Positions 7,571 through 16,193 are shown, counted from the first letter of the stretch. The stretch is DNA of 33,711 nt from Bacteroidota bacterium (GCA_029555415.1 JAKPSI010000058.1:1-33711); one strand, 5' to 3'. The notes: a model not told the origin generated them from the letters alone. Translations and numbers: made by a program.

Positions 7571-8824
7571 TTATTCTGTGGATTTCAGTTTATCCTGGTA
7601 GATCTTCATCTTGGCTTTGTCGCCCTTACGATCCCAGTATTCCAGCAGCATGCTTGTTGCCAGTTTCAGGTTTCCTTTCTCACCGCCCTTCAGGGGTGTT
7701 TTGCTCTCGAGCATGTCATAAATGGACTGCGCGAACGGCAACACCTCATCGTAGCGCTTGTTGATCGTTACGTTCAGGTCGTTCTTCTTCTTCACATCGT
7801 CCGGTTTTACACCTTTTATGGCATTGTAGGCATCCAGCAGATCGTTGATATGCGCGAAATGATAACGGCACATGAGCATATTGGCTTCAGGCGTAGAATT
7901 GATGGCCAGGGTCTTCTTGCCCACTTCCGGCATTTTAGCGTCTACAGCTGCAAAATCTTCCGGACGTTTGTCCCCTACGAACGCATAGTTGAACATTTCA
8001 ACCATGTAATTATAATGTAAGGTGTAGTCGGTCGGATTCTTGGCGAGTAGTTCATCATACTTCGCGAATTTCTTCTTTACATCATCACCGGCGCTTTTCA
8101 GCTCCAGATCATTCCAGTAAGGGTCATTGGGATACACTTCTTTACCGATCGCCATGTATTTGTCGGTCATTTCCTTGTTTCCTTTGTCCTGGTATTTGTC
8201 GACGATATAACGATAGATCTCTTCGTATCCCTGACTTTTGATCTTTTTGTCGGCGATCTTCTGATAGTATTCCAATGCGATGTCTTCTTTCTTCGCGTTC
8301 ACTGCGGATGCGGCAACGTTCAGATACAGTTGTGTATCATACACCGGGAAAAGGAAATCACCATACTGGAATCCTTTTTTCACGATATACTCTTCCACTA
8401 CTTCCGCATTCCTGAATGCGGCAAGTGCATCTTCGAATTTTTTACCATTGAAGGTTTCGCTGGCGCGTTGGAGATAACCGAAAGCTACATCGAATAAAGT
8501 AGCGTGCTGATTCAGCTTGCCTTCGAAGGCATCTTTATCGATCTCCAGATATTTTTTATATGCAGCGAACGCATCCATGCGGGGATCCGTGGGAAGGCTG
8601 CTGAATTTCGCATCTTTCGCCAGGGAATTATAGATCACGGCTTTCAGGTACCAGGCCTCTCCTTTTTTGGCATTCTTTTCACTGGTCAGGAATTTGTCGA
8701 TGCCATCCTTGGCTTTATCCCATTGGTTTTTCCCTGCCAGATCGCGGATCTCGGAAAGATCCTGGGCTCCGGCTGTAAGGGAGAACAGTGCGATAAGCAA
8801 GCCCGCTAGAATTGTCTTTTGCAT
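7571..8824 (-). CDS. Secreted TPR-like repeat protein, function unknown
   Basis: A 417-residue exported protein. It opens with a signal peptide (MQKTILAGLLIALFSLTAGA, cleavage near AGAQ) and continues as helical repeats with the tetratricopeptide look: AWYLKAVIYNSLAKD, DALAAFRNAEVVEEY, ALEYYQKIADK, YTLHYNYMVEMFNYAF. TPR proteins of this kind act as periplasmic or outer-membrane-associated scaffolds; the partner is unknown. The frame can be extended upstream to 8998, but that would overlap gyrA and precede the signal peptide, so the ATG at 8824 is the start. It lies 34 bases after gyrA on the same strand and has no own exact promoter octamer, so it is probably transcribed with gyrA and ends at the terminator at 7516-7545. 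Its physiological link to gyrase, if any, is not apparent. Confidence 0.85.
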   Translation of the reverse strand: MQKTILAGLLIALFSLTAGAQDLSEIRDLAGKNQWDKAKDGIDKFLTSEKNAKKGEAWYLKAVIYNSLAKDAKFSSLPTDPRMDAFAAYKKYLEIDKDAFEGKLNQHATLFDVAFGYLQRASETFNGKKFEDALAAFRNAEVVEEYIVKKGFQYGDFLFPVYDTQLYLNVAASAVNAKKEDIALEYYQKIADKKIKSQGYEEIYRYIVDKYQDKGNKEMTDKYMAIGKEVYPNDPYWNDLELKSAGDDVKKKFAKYDELLAKNPTDYTLHYNYMVEMFNYAFVGDKRPEDFAAVDAKMPEVGKKTLAINSTPEANMLMCRYHFAHINDLLDAYNAIKGVKPDDVKKKNDLNVTINKRYDEVLPFAQSIYDMLESKTPLKGGEKGNLKLATSMLLEYWDRKGDKAKMKIYQDKLKSTE

Positions 8825-8858
8825 AATTGTTAATTTAAAGTAATCAGTATTGAGTCGG

Positions 8859-11435
8859 TTATTCAGCCGCACCTTCTTCAGATGCAGCAGGTGAATCATT
8901 GGTTGCGTCAGGTGTATCCGTTGCTTCAGGTCCGGGTTCAACCAGGTGTTCCGTCTGGTCTTCGATCTTTGTAATGGCCGCGATCTCATCCCCTTCATCC
9001 AGTCTGATCAGTTTCACACCCTGTGTGGCACGTCCCTGTTCACTGATGCCATTGACCGGCATCCGGATCGTAACGCCGCTGCGGCAGGTGATCATCAGGT
9101 CTTCTTTCTCTGATACATCCAGGATGCCTACCAGCGCACCGGTCTTATCCGTTACGTTGATCGTTTTCACCCCTTTACCACCCCGGTTGGTGAAACGGTA
9201 TTCGTCCACCGGTGTACGTTTGCCATATCCTTTTTCGCTCACTACCAGTACTGTTCTGGATGCCTGTTCGGTTGCGTTTACACAGATCATACCTACCACT
9301 TCATCTCCGGGTTCATCGGCTTCAATACCGGCAACTCCGATCGCGCCGCGTCCGGTCGCTCTTACTTTTTCTTCAGAGAAACGGATCGCACGGCCGCTCT
9401 TCACCGCCATCATGATCTCACATTGTCCGTCCGTCAGTTTTGCTTCCAGCAGTTCATCACCTTCCACGATCGTGATGGCGTTGACACCGGTCTGGCGCGG
9501 ACGGCTGAAGTCCTGCAGTTCTGTTTTCTTGATGATCCCTTTCTTGGTGCAGAGCACGATATTATGAGACTTCACGAATTCCTCATCCTTCAGGTCCTTC
9601 ACATCAATGATGGCACGGACTTTATCATCCGGCGGTAACTGCATCAGGTTCTGGATCGCACGACCTTTGCCGGTCTTCTCCCCTTCCGGGATCTCATATA
9701 CATTCAGCCAGTAGCATCTTCCTTTTTCCGTGAAGAAAAGCATGGTATGGTGCGTGGAGGCCACGAAAAGATGTTCGATATAATCCTCATCACGCGTCTT
9801 GCCACCGATCACACCACGGCCACCGCGGAGCTGGGCGCGGTATTCATCCACCGGTGTACGTTTGATATAACCCAGGTGGGAAATGGTGATCACGACATCC
9901 TCTTCTTTGATGAGGTCCTTGATCTTCACTTCGTCATCCAGATAAGTGATCTCCGTTTTACGTTCATCACCGAATTTCTCTTTCACTTCATTGAGTTCTG
10001 TCTTGATGATATCATAACGCATGCCTTCATTGCCGAGGATCTCGTTCAGGTGTGCGATGAGTTTCATCAGTTCGTCATATTCTTCCTTGATCTTGTCGCG
10101 TTCCATGCCGGTCAGACGCTGGAGACGAAGTTCGAGGATCGCTTTGGCCTGGATCTCATCGAGACCCCAGCCGGCGTTGATCAGGTTGTCTTTTGCTACA
10201 TCAGGCGTTGCAGATGCACGGATCAGGGCGATCACTTCATCCAGGTGATCGAGTGCGATCACGAAACCACGCAGGATATGCGCGCGTTTCTCGGCTTCAC
10301 GCAGTTCATAACGCGTACGGCGTACGACCACTTCATGCCTGAATTCGATGAACTCACTGATCATATCCTTCAGGTTCAGTGTACGCGGTCTTCCTTTTAC
10401 GATGGCTACGTTATTGATACCATAAGAGGTCTGCAGTTCAGTGAGTTTATAGAGCTGGTTCACGATCACATTGGCGATCGCATCCCTTTTCAGGTCGATC
10501 ACCAGTCGCGTACCTTCTTTATTATTGGATTCATTGTTCACGTGGGCAACGCCTTCAATGATCTTCTCGTTCACGAGTTCACCGATGCGGTTGGTGAGCT
10601 GGTCGCGGTTGACCTGATAAGGCACTTCCGTGATGATGATCTGTTCACGTCCGCTGGGTTTGGCTTCCACCGTGAGTTTACCGCGAACCACACAACGGCC
10701 ACGGCCGAAGTGCATGGCGGCTTTCACGCCTTCCATACCATAAATGATACCACCGGTTGGGAAATCCGGTGCTTTCACGAACTGCATCAGCTCATCGATC
10801 GTGATCTCACGGTTATCGATATACGCGATACATCCGTCGATCACTTCGGTGAGGTTATGCGGCATCATATTCGTGGCCATACCGACCGCGATACCGCTGG
10901 ATCCGTTGATCAGCAGTTGGGGAATACGGGTGGGAAGGATGCTCGGTTCTTTTTCTGAATCATCGAAGTTCAGCTGGAAATCCACGGTTTCCTTTTCAAT
11001 ATCATCCAGCATGTGTTCCGCAAGGCGTTCCAGTCTTGCTTCTGTATAACGCATGGCGGCAGGGCCATCACCATCCTGGTTACCGAAGTTACCCTGACCG
11101 TCGATCATGGTATAACGCATGCTCCATTCCTGAGCCATACGCACCATGGCATCATATACGGCCGTATCACCGTGCGGGTGGTACTTACCGAGTACTTCAC
11201 CGACGATACGTGCTGATTTCTTGTAAGGTTTGTTGTAATGAATACCGAGCTCGTTCATGGCGAACAGGATACGGCGGTGTACGGGTTTGAGACCATCACG
11301 TACATCCGGCAAGGCTCTGCCAACGATCACCGACATTGAATAGTCAATGTAGGCGGTCTTCATTTGTTCTTCGATGTTCACAGGAATGATCCGGTTATGG
11401 TCATTCGTTTGTTCCGGGCCTAAATTTTCTTCCAT
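8859..11435 (-). CDS. gyrA: DNA gyrase subunit A
   Basis: GyrA is the DNA-breaking subunit of gyrase, which with GyrB introduces negative supercoils. The protein is 858 residues, the normal size. Catalytic tyrosine is Tyr130 (in [10 protein letters not shown]). The quinolone-determining loop [13 protein letters not shown] places Thr91 and Asp95 at the positions of E. coli Ser83 and Asp87. The C-terminal pinwheel contains repeated DEYRxxLRGGRG / [12 protein letters not shown] blades; AQLRGGRG is the closest to the GyrA box (QRRGGKG), which supports GyrA over ParC. An acidic, low-complexity tail ([20 protein letters not shown]) ends the protein. Start: ATG 11435 ([10 protein letters not shown]); the frame stays open to 11519 but the extra residues are unlike GyrA and lie across the promoter. 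gyrB is not in this window. Confidence 0.97.
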   Translation of the reverse strand: MEENLGPEQTNDHNRIIPVNIEEQMKTAYIDYSMSVIVGRALPDVRDGLKPVHRRILFAMNELGIHYNKPYKKSARIVGEVLGKYHPHGDTAVYDAMVRMAQEWSMRYTMIDGQGNFGNQDGDGPAAMRYTEARLERLAEHMLDDIEKETVDFQLNFDDSEKEPSILPTRIPQLLINGSSGIAVGMATNMMPHNLTEVIDGCIAYIDNREITIDELMQFVKAPDFPTGGIIYGMEGVKAAMHFGRGRCVVRGKLTVEAKPSGREQIIITEVPYQVNRDQLTNRIGELVNEKIIEGVAHVNNESNNKEGTRLVIDLKRDAIANVIVNQLYKLTELQTSYGINNVAIVKGRPRTLNLKDMISEFIEFRHEVVVRRTRYELREAEKRAHILRGFVIALDHLDEVIALIRASATPDVAKDNLINAGWGLDEIQAKAILELRLQRLTGMERDKIKEEYDELMKLIAHLNEILGNEGMRYDIIKTELNEVKEKFGDERKTEITYLDDEVKIKDLIKEEDVVITISHLGYIKRTPVDEYRAQLRGGRGVIGGKTRDEDYIEHLFVASTHHTMLFFTEKGRCYWLNVYEIPEGEKTGKGRAIQNLMQLPPDDKVRAIIDVKDLKDEEFVKSHNIVLCTKKGIIKKTELQDFSRPRQTGVNAITIVEGDELLEAKLTDGQCEIMMAVKSGRAIRFSEEKVRATGRGAIGVAGIEADEPGDEVVGMICVNATEQASRTVLVVSEKGYGKRTPVDEYRFTNRGGKGVKTINVTDKTGALVGILDVSEKEDLMITCRSGVTIRMPVNGISEQGRATQGVKLIRLDEGDEIAAITKIEDQTEHLVEPGPEATDTPDATNDSPAASEEGAAE

Positions 11436-11516
11436 GAATGGGGGATTTCGACTGGTTTTTTGACGCCTTTCCCGGCGTTGGTTTTTTAACCCGGGGCATA
11501 AAATTTCCGGGGTCTG

Positions 11517-11524
11517 CAAATCTA
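11517..11524 (-). promoter_or_regulatory. -7 promoter octamer of gyrA
   Basis: On the minus strand TAGATTTG matches TAnnTTTG. It is 81 nt upstream of the gyrA ATG, implying a leader of ~75 nt. That leader contains a small GC stem (GACGCC with GGCGTT, 11461-11480). The intergenic region to the plus-strand gene at 11695 holds nothing else I can name. Confidence 0.45.
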
Positions 11525-11694
11525 CTTTTTCAGGGGGGTAAAACCGCTAAAAAAAGCTGTTTTTTGCCCCCTTTTTTTCCACTCTTGTGGATTAGTTTTC
11601 AGGCAAAAAGCGGGCCCGGAAACTCCTCCTGAATTCCGGGTTGATATATCGCCTTTTTAGTCCTAATTTTCCGGCTCTTTTAACCCCTTTTCGT

Positions 11695-13200
11695 ATGAAG
11701 ACCATCCTCCTTTTTGGCGCCGGAAAATCAGCCACTGTGCTCATCGACTACCTCCTGGAACATGCGATCACGGAAAACTGGAGTGTGCTGGTGGTGGATG
11801 CCGATCTTGAACTGGCCCGGTCAAAGACCGCTCATTCCAGTCGCGCTACCGCCCTTTCCTTCGATATTTCCCAGGAGGAAGAACGCGGAAAAGCCATCCG
11901 GGGCGCGGATATCGTCATTTCCATGTTACCTCCTTTCCTGCATATTCAGGTGGCCAAAGACTGCGTACGGTACGGAAAACACCTCCTGACCGCTTCATAT
12001 GTGGATGACCAGATCCGTGAATTACAGGCGGGGATCGCTTCACAAAAGCTTTTATTCCTGTATGAAATGGGGCTGGATCCGGGTATCGACCATATGAGTG
12101 CGATGCAGCTGATCGACGGAATTCATGCAAAAGGCTGCCGTATCAGCTCTTTTCAGTCGCATTGCGGTGGTCTCGTTGCGCCGGAAAGTGATGACAACCC
12201 CTGGCATTACAAGATCAGCTGGAATCCCCGGAATGTGGTCATGGCTGGAAAGGCAGGCGCCGTGTATCGTGACAACGGCGTTCAGAAAACTTCAACTTAC
12301 GCCGATCTGTTCAGCGAAGCGCACCAGGTGGATATTCCGGAACTGGGGCCGCTGGCCTGGTATGCGAACCGGGATTCGCTGAGTTATATCCCGCTGTACG
12401 GACTGGAATCTTCCGAAACCTTCATCCGTACCACCCTCCGTCATCCGGAATTCATGTACGGATGGAAGAATATCATCGACCTGAAGCTAACGGATGAGAC
12501 CGTACAGTATGATACAGACGGCAAAAGCCTTTCAGCAGTGCTGAAGGAGCATATGGAAAAGAATGGATTCGGGGAATGGCTGACACAGAAGCTGGCGGAG
12601 CGATTCGCGGAAACCCGTGGAATGATGGAAAACCTGATCAAACTGGCGGAAGCTGAGAATAAAGCCACTGAAGCCGGTGAGAAAATGCCGGATGCTTTCA
12701 TGTCGGCCGATGATAAAGGAAATATTGAAGAGATCGCTATAAATGATGTGAAAGCCAGGGCTGCAGCATTCGTTGCAGGAAAGATGCATGAAACGAATCT
12801 GACCCTGAAACAGCTGTTCTTTCTGGGACTGGATGATCAGGATACGATCGTCAATAAAGGGAAATGCAGTGCCGCAGATATCCTGCAATTCGCGTTGGAA
12901 AAGAAACTCAGCCTGCGGCCTTATGATAAGGATATGATCGTGATGCTGCATGAACTGGAATTTGAACAGGATGGTAAAACGGAAAAGATCAGCAGTTCAC
13001 TGGTCGTGAAAGGCGAGAACAATCTGCGTACCGCCATGGCCAAAACGGTGGGACTCCCGCTGGGTATCGCCGCGAAAATGATCCTGAACGGTCAGATCAA
13101 AATGACCGGATTGCATATTCCGACTTCTAAAGACATCTACGAGCCAGTGTTGAAGGAGCTGGCGCTGAACGGGGTGAAATTCGTTGAGCAGCATTCGTGA
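11695..13200 (+). CDS. Saccharopine dehydrogenase-family protein (LYS9-like, glutamate-forming)
   Basis: The 501-residue protein has an N-terminal Rossmann fold (MKTILLFGAGKSATVLIDYL, GAGKSA at ~8-13) and the family landmarks ADIVISMLPPFLH, LTASYVDDQ, YEMGLDPGIDHMSAM, and SFQSHCGGLVAPE. These match the LYS9 type that converts saccharopine to 2-aminoadipate 6-semialdehyde plus glutamate with NAD(P)+. The C-terminal region (to HIPTSKDIYEPVLKEL) matches the closing domain of the family. In bacteria the role is less certain: lysine degradation or a related amino-acid dehydrogenase is possible, and no other pathway gene is adjacent. The ATG at 11695 is the start because the Rossmann strand begins there; the TTG at 11641 would add 18 unrelated residues. 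A weak octamer TAATTTTC (11664-11671) may be its promoter. Confidence 0.85.
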   Translation: MKTILLFGAGKSATVLIDYLLEHAITENWSVLVVDADLELARSKTAHSSRATALSFDISQEEERGKAIRGADIVISMLPPFLHIQVAKDCVRYGKHLLTASYVDDQIRELQAGIASQKLLFLYEMGLDPGIDHMSAMQLIDGIHAKGCRISSFQSHCGGLVAPESDDNPWHYKISWNPRNVVMAGKAGAVYRDNGVQKTSTYADLFSEAHQVDIPELGPLAWYANRDSLSYIPLYGLESSETFIRTTLRHPEFMYGWKNIIDLKLTDETVQYDTDGKSLSAVLKEHMEKNGFGEWLTQKLAERFAETRGMMENLIKLAEAENKATEAGEKMPDAFMSADDKGNIEEIAINDVKARAAAFVAGKMHETNLTLKQLFFLGLDDQDTIVNKGKCSAADILQFALEKKLSLRPYDKDMIVMLHELEFEQDGKTEKISSSLVVKGENNLRTAMAKTVGLPLGIAAKMILNGQIKMTGLHIPTSKDIYEPVLKELALNGVKFVEQHS

Positions 13201-13203
13201 TTT

Positions 13204-13405
13204 TATGTGCCTACCTGCCTGCCGGCAGGCAGGTAGGCACATAGGACACATAGACCTGAACACATAGCTTTTATCAAAAAGGAAATAAATTCTCTGTCAT
13301 CCCGACGCAGGAGGGATCTGCAATCCAGAGAATAGATGCCTCGTTCCTCGGCATGACAGAGATTTTCATTCAAGCAGACGCTATGTGTGTATTACTATGT
13401 GCCTA
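13204..13405. repeat. Nested inverted-repeat element between convergent genes
   Basis: The stretch opens with a perfect 40-bp palindrome, arms 13204-13223 and 13224-13243. Its right arm also starts a larger structure: TAGGCACATAG (13234-13244) pairs with CTATGTGCCTA (13395-13405); inside that ACACATAGC (13260-13268) pairs with GCTATGTGT (13380-13388); and inside that TCTCTGTCAT (13291-13300) pairs with ATGACAGAGA (13353-13362), extended with mismatches. CACATAG/CTATGTG units recur through the flanks. It carries no coding potential. It looks like one palindromic repeat family inserted within another and could also end transcription from both sides. Confidence 0.85.
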
Positions 13406-13419
13406 AGTGACAATAAAAC

Positions 13420-14106
13420 TTAACCCCAAAAAATCTTCAATAATTCGCCCACCCCTTCCGTCGCCGGTTTTTCAATACAAGTCAGATTCGGAATACCGGT
13501 TACATGCGGGATCTTCTTATCGATGATGTACTTGGGAATTTGAGCAGGCGCGTAATGCATCAGTCCCGCAGCAGGATACACCACCAGCGAAGTCCCCACC
13601 ACCACGAAGATATCCGCATGTTGTACGATCCAGGCCGCGGTCTCGATCATGGGAACCGGTTCTTCGAACCAAACGATCGCAGGTCTTAAAGGTGCGCCAT
13701 CTTCCGCCAGCGCACCGGGTTGCATATCATCATGAATGGGATATACCAGTGTTTCATCCTCCTCGCTTCTCATTTTAAAGATCTCACCGTGCAGGTGCAG
13801 GACTTTGGATGAACCTGCCCGTTCATGCAGATCATCGATGTTCTGGGTGATGATGGTAACGTCGAAATCCTTTTCCAATGCAGCTAATCCGGAATGCGCC
13901 GCGTTTGGTTTTGCTGCCGCCACATTTTTCCTGCGTTCGTTATAGAATTGTAAGACCAGCGCCGGATTCTTCCGCCAGGCACGGGGTGTGGCCACTTCGG
14001 TTACATCGTATCCTTCCCAGAGTCCGTCACTGTCACGGAATGTCCGCAGTCCGCTCTCCGCGCTGATCCCGGCGCCGGTCAATACCACGATCTTCTTTCT
14101 GTTCAT
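13420..14106 (-). CDS. cobB: Class III sirtuin, NAD-dependent protein deacylase without zinc cysteines
   Basis: Sirtuins remove acyl groups from lysines, using NAD+ and releasing nicotinamide. The 228-residue protein has the NAD motifs GAGISAESG (11-19) and TQNIDDLHERAG (87-98), and the catalytic His106 in HLHGE. Tyr55 and Arg58 in FYNERR correspond to the Y-x-x-R of class III sirtuins (SIRT5/CobB), which in that class favours succinyl or malonyl lysine. Between residues 107 and 145, where other CobB proteins carry four zinc-binding Cys, there is none; the only cysteine is Cys200. The zinc module is thus lost or replaced by an Asp/Glu-rich loop. A 16-bp palindrome containing a promoter-like octamer abuts the ATG. 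It lies 23 nt downstream of the DUF4349 gene and may have its own promoter. Confidence 0.9.
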   Translation of the reverse strand: MNRKKIVVLTGAGISAESGLRTFRDSDGLWEGYDVTEVATPRAWRKNPALVLQFYNERRKNVAAAKPNAAHSGLAALEKDFDVTIITQNIDDLHERAGSSKVLHLHGEIFKMRSEEDETLVYPIHDDMQPGALAEDGAPLRPAIVWFEEPVPMIETAAWIVQHADIFVVVGTSLVVYPAAGLMHYAPAQIPKYIIDKKIPHVTGIPNLTCIEKPATEGVGELLKIFWG

Positions 14107-14122
14107 GCCTTAAAGTTAAGGC
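14107..14122 (-). promoter_or_regulatory. Palindrome abutting the cobB start codon, containing a -7-like octamer
   Basis: GCCTTAA (14107-14113) and TTAAGGC (14116-14122) form a perfect dyad directly next to the ATG at 14106. Read on the minus strand its middle is TAACTTTA, one mismatch from TAnnTTTG, ending 4 nt before the ATG. It may be promoter plus operator. It could instead be read as AAGG ribosome-binding bases held in a hairpin if transcription comes from upstream. Confidence 0.4.
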
Positions 14123-14129
14123 GGGTGGT

Positions 14130-15065
14130 TCATGAAACTGCAACGGGTTGTTTGATCCTTTTCTTTCTGATCAGCATGACCGCTGCCAGGGCACCCAGCA
14201 ATACGGGCCAAATGCTGATGAGTTCGATCGCTACCATTGTGATCCCGTTCCATCCGGTACGGAATGCCGCGATCAGTTTATTCTCATTACCCGTTTTTTC
14301 TTTTGCAGCAGCTGCGGGATCGATGACCTCGAAATAGGTCAGGTTGATTGTGCTGAATGTGGATTCATGTTTGAGGAATTCCGCCTCCCCTCCCGCTGAT
14401 TCGAGTTCCTCCTGGATCGTATTGATCTCGCTTTGTACATTCAGGATCTCTTCCATGTTCCGGGCTTGTTTGAGTAATTCCATATAACGCTGCAGGATCG
14501 CTTTTTTGGATTCCATCCTTGTCCGTGCATCCACATACTGACGGGTCACATCGTCGGAGCTGATCTTCTTATCGTTCACTTTGATCACATCGGAGCTGAA
14601 TGATTGCATGGCATTGTCGAACTGATCGACCGGTACTTTAATGGTCATGATGTTCTCGATCTTGAAATCGGATTGTGATTGCTGCTCACTGGCCACGTAA
14701 CCACCAAGGGCCCGGACCTTTTCCCGCAAAGACGTTGTGAATTTGCTGTAGTCGCGGATCTCCAGACCCAATGTGCCGTTCTTGATGATCTTCTTGTCCC
14801 AATCCGGCTTGGGTTGCGGCGCGGCTACTACCGGTGCTTTATTCTGCCTGATCTTATCATCACCTGCCACATCGGAAAAATAACTATTACCAATGCCGGC
14901 TGAATCCGTAGCGTTGGCAGGTGCCTTCTGCTCTTTATATTCTTCCTGCTTATTGATGTTCAGGAATGTGACCTCATCCTTTTTATTTTCTTTAGCCATT
15001 TTGTTGGGCCGGTCACAGCCGGTTGCAAGCAGGGCGATGCCCAGCATGAAGATGATTGGTTTCAT
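14130..15065 (-). CDS. DUF4349 family lipoprotein
   Basis: A 311-residue predicted lipoprotein: signal MKPIIFMLGIALLATGC with lipobox L-A-T-G-C17. A low-complexity linker (to about residue 88) precedes the DUF4349 domain, marked by KKIIKNGTLGLEIRDYSKF, VRALGGYVASEQQ and IMTIKVPVDQFD. A helical segment with coiled-coil character follows (ARTRMESKKAILQRYMELL, then MEEILNVQSEINTIQEELES). A single membrane helix near the C-terminus (IELISIWPVLLGALAAVMLI) ends in a basic tail, so both ends are in or at the inner membrane. The family is often annotated as a putative zf-HC2/anti-sigma-like protein, but its function is not established. It precedes cobB by 23 nt; no exact promoter octamer lies upstream. 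Confidence 0.85.
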   Translation of the reverse strand: MKPIIFMLGIALLATGCDRPNKMAKENKKDEVTFLNINKQEEYKEQKAPANATDSAGIGNSYFSDVAGDDKIRQNKAPVVAAPQPKPDWDKKIIKNGTLGLEIRDYSKFTTSLREKVRALGGYVASEQQSQSDFKIENIMTIKVPVDQFDNAMQSFSSDVIKVNDKKISSDDVTRQYVDARTRMESKKAILQRYMELLKQARNMEEILNVQSEINTIQEELESAGGEAEFLKHESTFSTINLTYFEVIDPAAAAKEKTGNENKLIAAFRTGWNGITMVAIELISIWPVLLGALAAVMLIRKKRIKQPVAVS

Positions 15066-15112
15066 GTGAATGTTTTAGAAATGAATGGATGCGGGAGTAG
15101 TTGTTATTGCAC

Positions 15113-15145
15113 AAAAAAGCATGATCTTTTATGATCATGCTTTTT
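15113..15145 (-). terminator. Terminator of the 15149-15541 gene
   Basis: GCATGATC (15119-15126) and GATCATGC (15133-15140) pair perfectly; on the minus strand six U follow (15118-15113). It starts only three bases beyond the stop codon at 15149. Confidence 0.85.
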
Positions 15146-15148
15146 ACA

Positions 15149-15541
15149 TTAGCGTGCTTTCAATAACAGGATGTTACTGCTGTCGGTGGCCTGAAGCTTT
15201 AGACTGTCTTTGCCCAGAGCGGTCACATGGAATGTGACGGACAGGCTGTCGCCCTTGTGTTTCCAGCTGAGCTGGTCATTCTTGTCCCAGCTGTATTGCA
15301 ACGTATCTTTTTTGACCAGGCTGTCATTGCCCGTCAGGATCAGGGTACTGCTGTCGGCGAACAGAAAACTGTGCGCTCTGAAAGCATTGTCCTTCGCGGA
15401 CTGCAGCGTATCAGCTTTCCAGTACCCGATGATCAGTGCATGATCTGCTCCTGGTTTTTCCGATGTTTTTTTGTTCTGAAAATAAATGTAAGTGCCTGCT
15501 CCGGCTGCTACGATGAGCAACCCGATGATGAGTTTTTTCAT
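15149..15541 (-). CDS. Small membrane-anchored or exported protein, function unknown
   Basis: A 130-residue protein with an N-terminal hydrophobic helix (KLIIGLLIVAAGAGTYIYF, residues 3-21) that is either an uncleaved anchor or a signal peptide. The remainder is beta-rich: WKADTLQS, SFLFADSSTLILTGNDS, DTLQYSWDKNDQLSWKHKGD and SVTFHVTALGKDSLKLQATD. Repeated short strands with a Trp (IIGYWKAD) early on recall lipocalin-like or copper-resistance small beta domains of Bacteroidota lipoproteins, but I cannot name a family. It is monocistronic, with its own terminator. An 8-bp inverted repeat (15540-15547 with 15573-15580) includes the start codon. Confidence 0.75.
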   Translation of the reverse strand: MKKLIIGLLIVAAGAGTYIYFQNKKTSEKPGADHALIIGYWKADTLQSAKDNAFRAHSFLFADSSTLILTGNDSLVKKDTLQYSWDKNDQLSWKHKGDSLSVTFHVTALGKDSLKLQATDSSNILLLKAR

Positions 15542-15580
15542 ACTTGTGTGTTTGATTTGATTATTTAGTCGAACAAGTAT
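15540..15580 (-). promoter_or_regulatory. Inverted repeat covering the start codon of the 15149-15541 gene
   Basis: ATACTTGT (15540-15547) and ACAAGTAT (15573-15580) are perfect inverted repeats with 25 bases between. One arm overlaps the ATG, so an mRNA hairpin could mask the start. No exact TAnnTTTG is seen upstream. Confidence 0.3.
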
Positions 15581-15610
15581 TGATACCCGAGGTGTGGGAA
15601 AGGTAACCGT

Positions 15611-15747
15611 TAAAAATAGTTAATAGTTGATAGTTGAGAATGGAGAATGGAGAGTGGATAATGGAGAATGGAGAAGGTAATAGGTAATAGGTAAGAGATC
15701 GTTACTTAGGATCCACTTGTAGCTAAAAGCCAATAGCCAACAGCTTC
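15611..15747. repeat. Low-complexity short tandem repeats
   Basis: Degenerate direct repeats run in blocks: AATAGTT/GATAGTT (15615-15637), GGAGAATGGA and variants (15638-15675), GTAATAG (15676-15692), and an AGC-rich AGCTAAAAGCCAATAGCC block (15721-15744). This fills the gap between two minus-strand genes; no promoter or gene is evident in it. Confidence 0.6.
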
Positions 15748-15749
15748 AT

Positions 15750-16160
15750 CTATTTCTCTCCCGCCAACTTCATGATCACCTTCCATTCAGCCTCTGTGAC
15801 CGGTTGTACGGACAGTCGTCCGATGCGGACGAGTGCCATTTGAGCGAGTGCGGGTTCTTTTTTGATCTGATCGAGTGTAACAGGTGTTTTAATTCTTTGA
15901 TGGGGAGCGAGATCAACGGTGGACCAGTCCTGCCCTTCCGCGGTCGGATCCGGATAGGCTTCTTTGATGATCTTCGCGATACCCACAATGGCCAGTCCTT
16001 CATTGCTGTGATAGAACAAAGCCAGATCATCTTTCTTCATGGCACGCAGATGCAATCTTGCGGCATAATTACGGACGCCGGTCCAGGATGTGCTTTTATC
16101 CGTCAATAACTGATCGAAACTGTAAACGAAAGGTTCTGATTTGACCAGCCAGTATGCCAT
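15750..16160 (-). CDS. EVE domain-containing protein (Thy28-like)
   Basis: EVE domains belong to the PUA/YTH-like fold and bind modified bases in DNA or RNA; the cellular role of stand-alone bacterial versions is unsettled. The 136-residue protein is a single EVE domain, with the family's opening YWLVKSEP (3-10), SWTGVRNYAARLHLRAMKKD, the FYHSNEG segment, and VGIAKIIKEAYPDP. Length fits the family. An exact promoter octamer at 16186-16193 precedes it by 25 nt. It is divergent from the fasciclin gene. I see no restriction, methylase or other defence gene next to it. Confidence 0.92.
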   Translation of the reverse strand: MAYWLVKSEPFVYSFDQLLTDKSTSWTGVRNYAARLHLRAMKKDDLALFYHSNEGLAIVGIAKIIKEAYPDPTAEGQDWSTVDLAPHQRIKTPVTLDQIKKEPALAQMALVRIGRLSVQPVTEAEWKVIMKLAGEK

Positions 16161-16185
16161 ACGTAATAGTTGAAGTTTTGGATCT

Positions 16186-16193
16186 CAAATGTA
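16186..16193 (-). promoter_or_regulatory. -7 promoter octamer of the EVE-domain gene
   Basis: On the minus strand TACATTTG, an exact TAnnTTTG match, 25 nt before the ATG at 16160. TTTA-type candidates for the -33 element occur 16-20 nt further upstream. Confidence 0.5.

Noticed and set aside
9747-10958. A ~400-codon open frame on the plus strand opposite gyrA
   Set aside because: It is the exact complement of a conserved gyrA coding region, is rich in His/Asp/Phe/Ile as antisense frames are, and has no promoter or family features.
13204-13405. Possible CRISPR array or origin
   Set aside because: The CACATAG units are short, irregular and inverted, with no evenly spaced identical repeats and unique spacers, and there is no cas gene or replication initiator nearby.
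15611-15692. Tandem GGAGAATGGA units as a coding or CRISPR feature
   Set aside because: The repeats are too short and degenerate, and there is no spacer structure; it looks like a low-complexity intergenic repeat.
15750-16160. EVE-domain gene as part of a defence island
   Set aside because: Neighbours are a fasciclin protein and a small exported protein; no restriction, methylase, nuclease or toxin-antitoxin gene is present.
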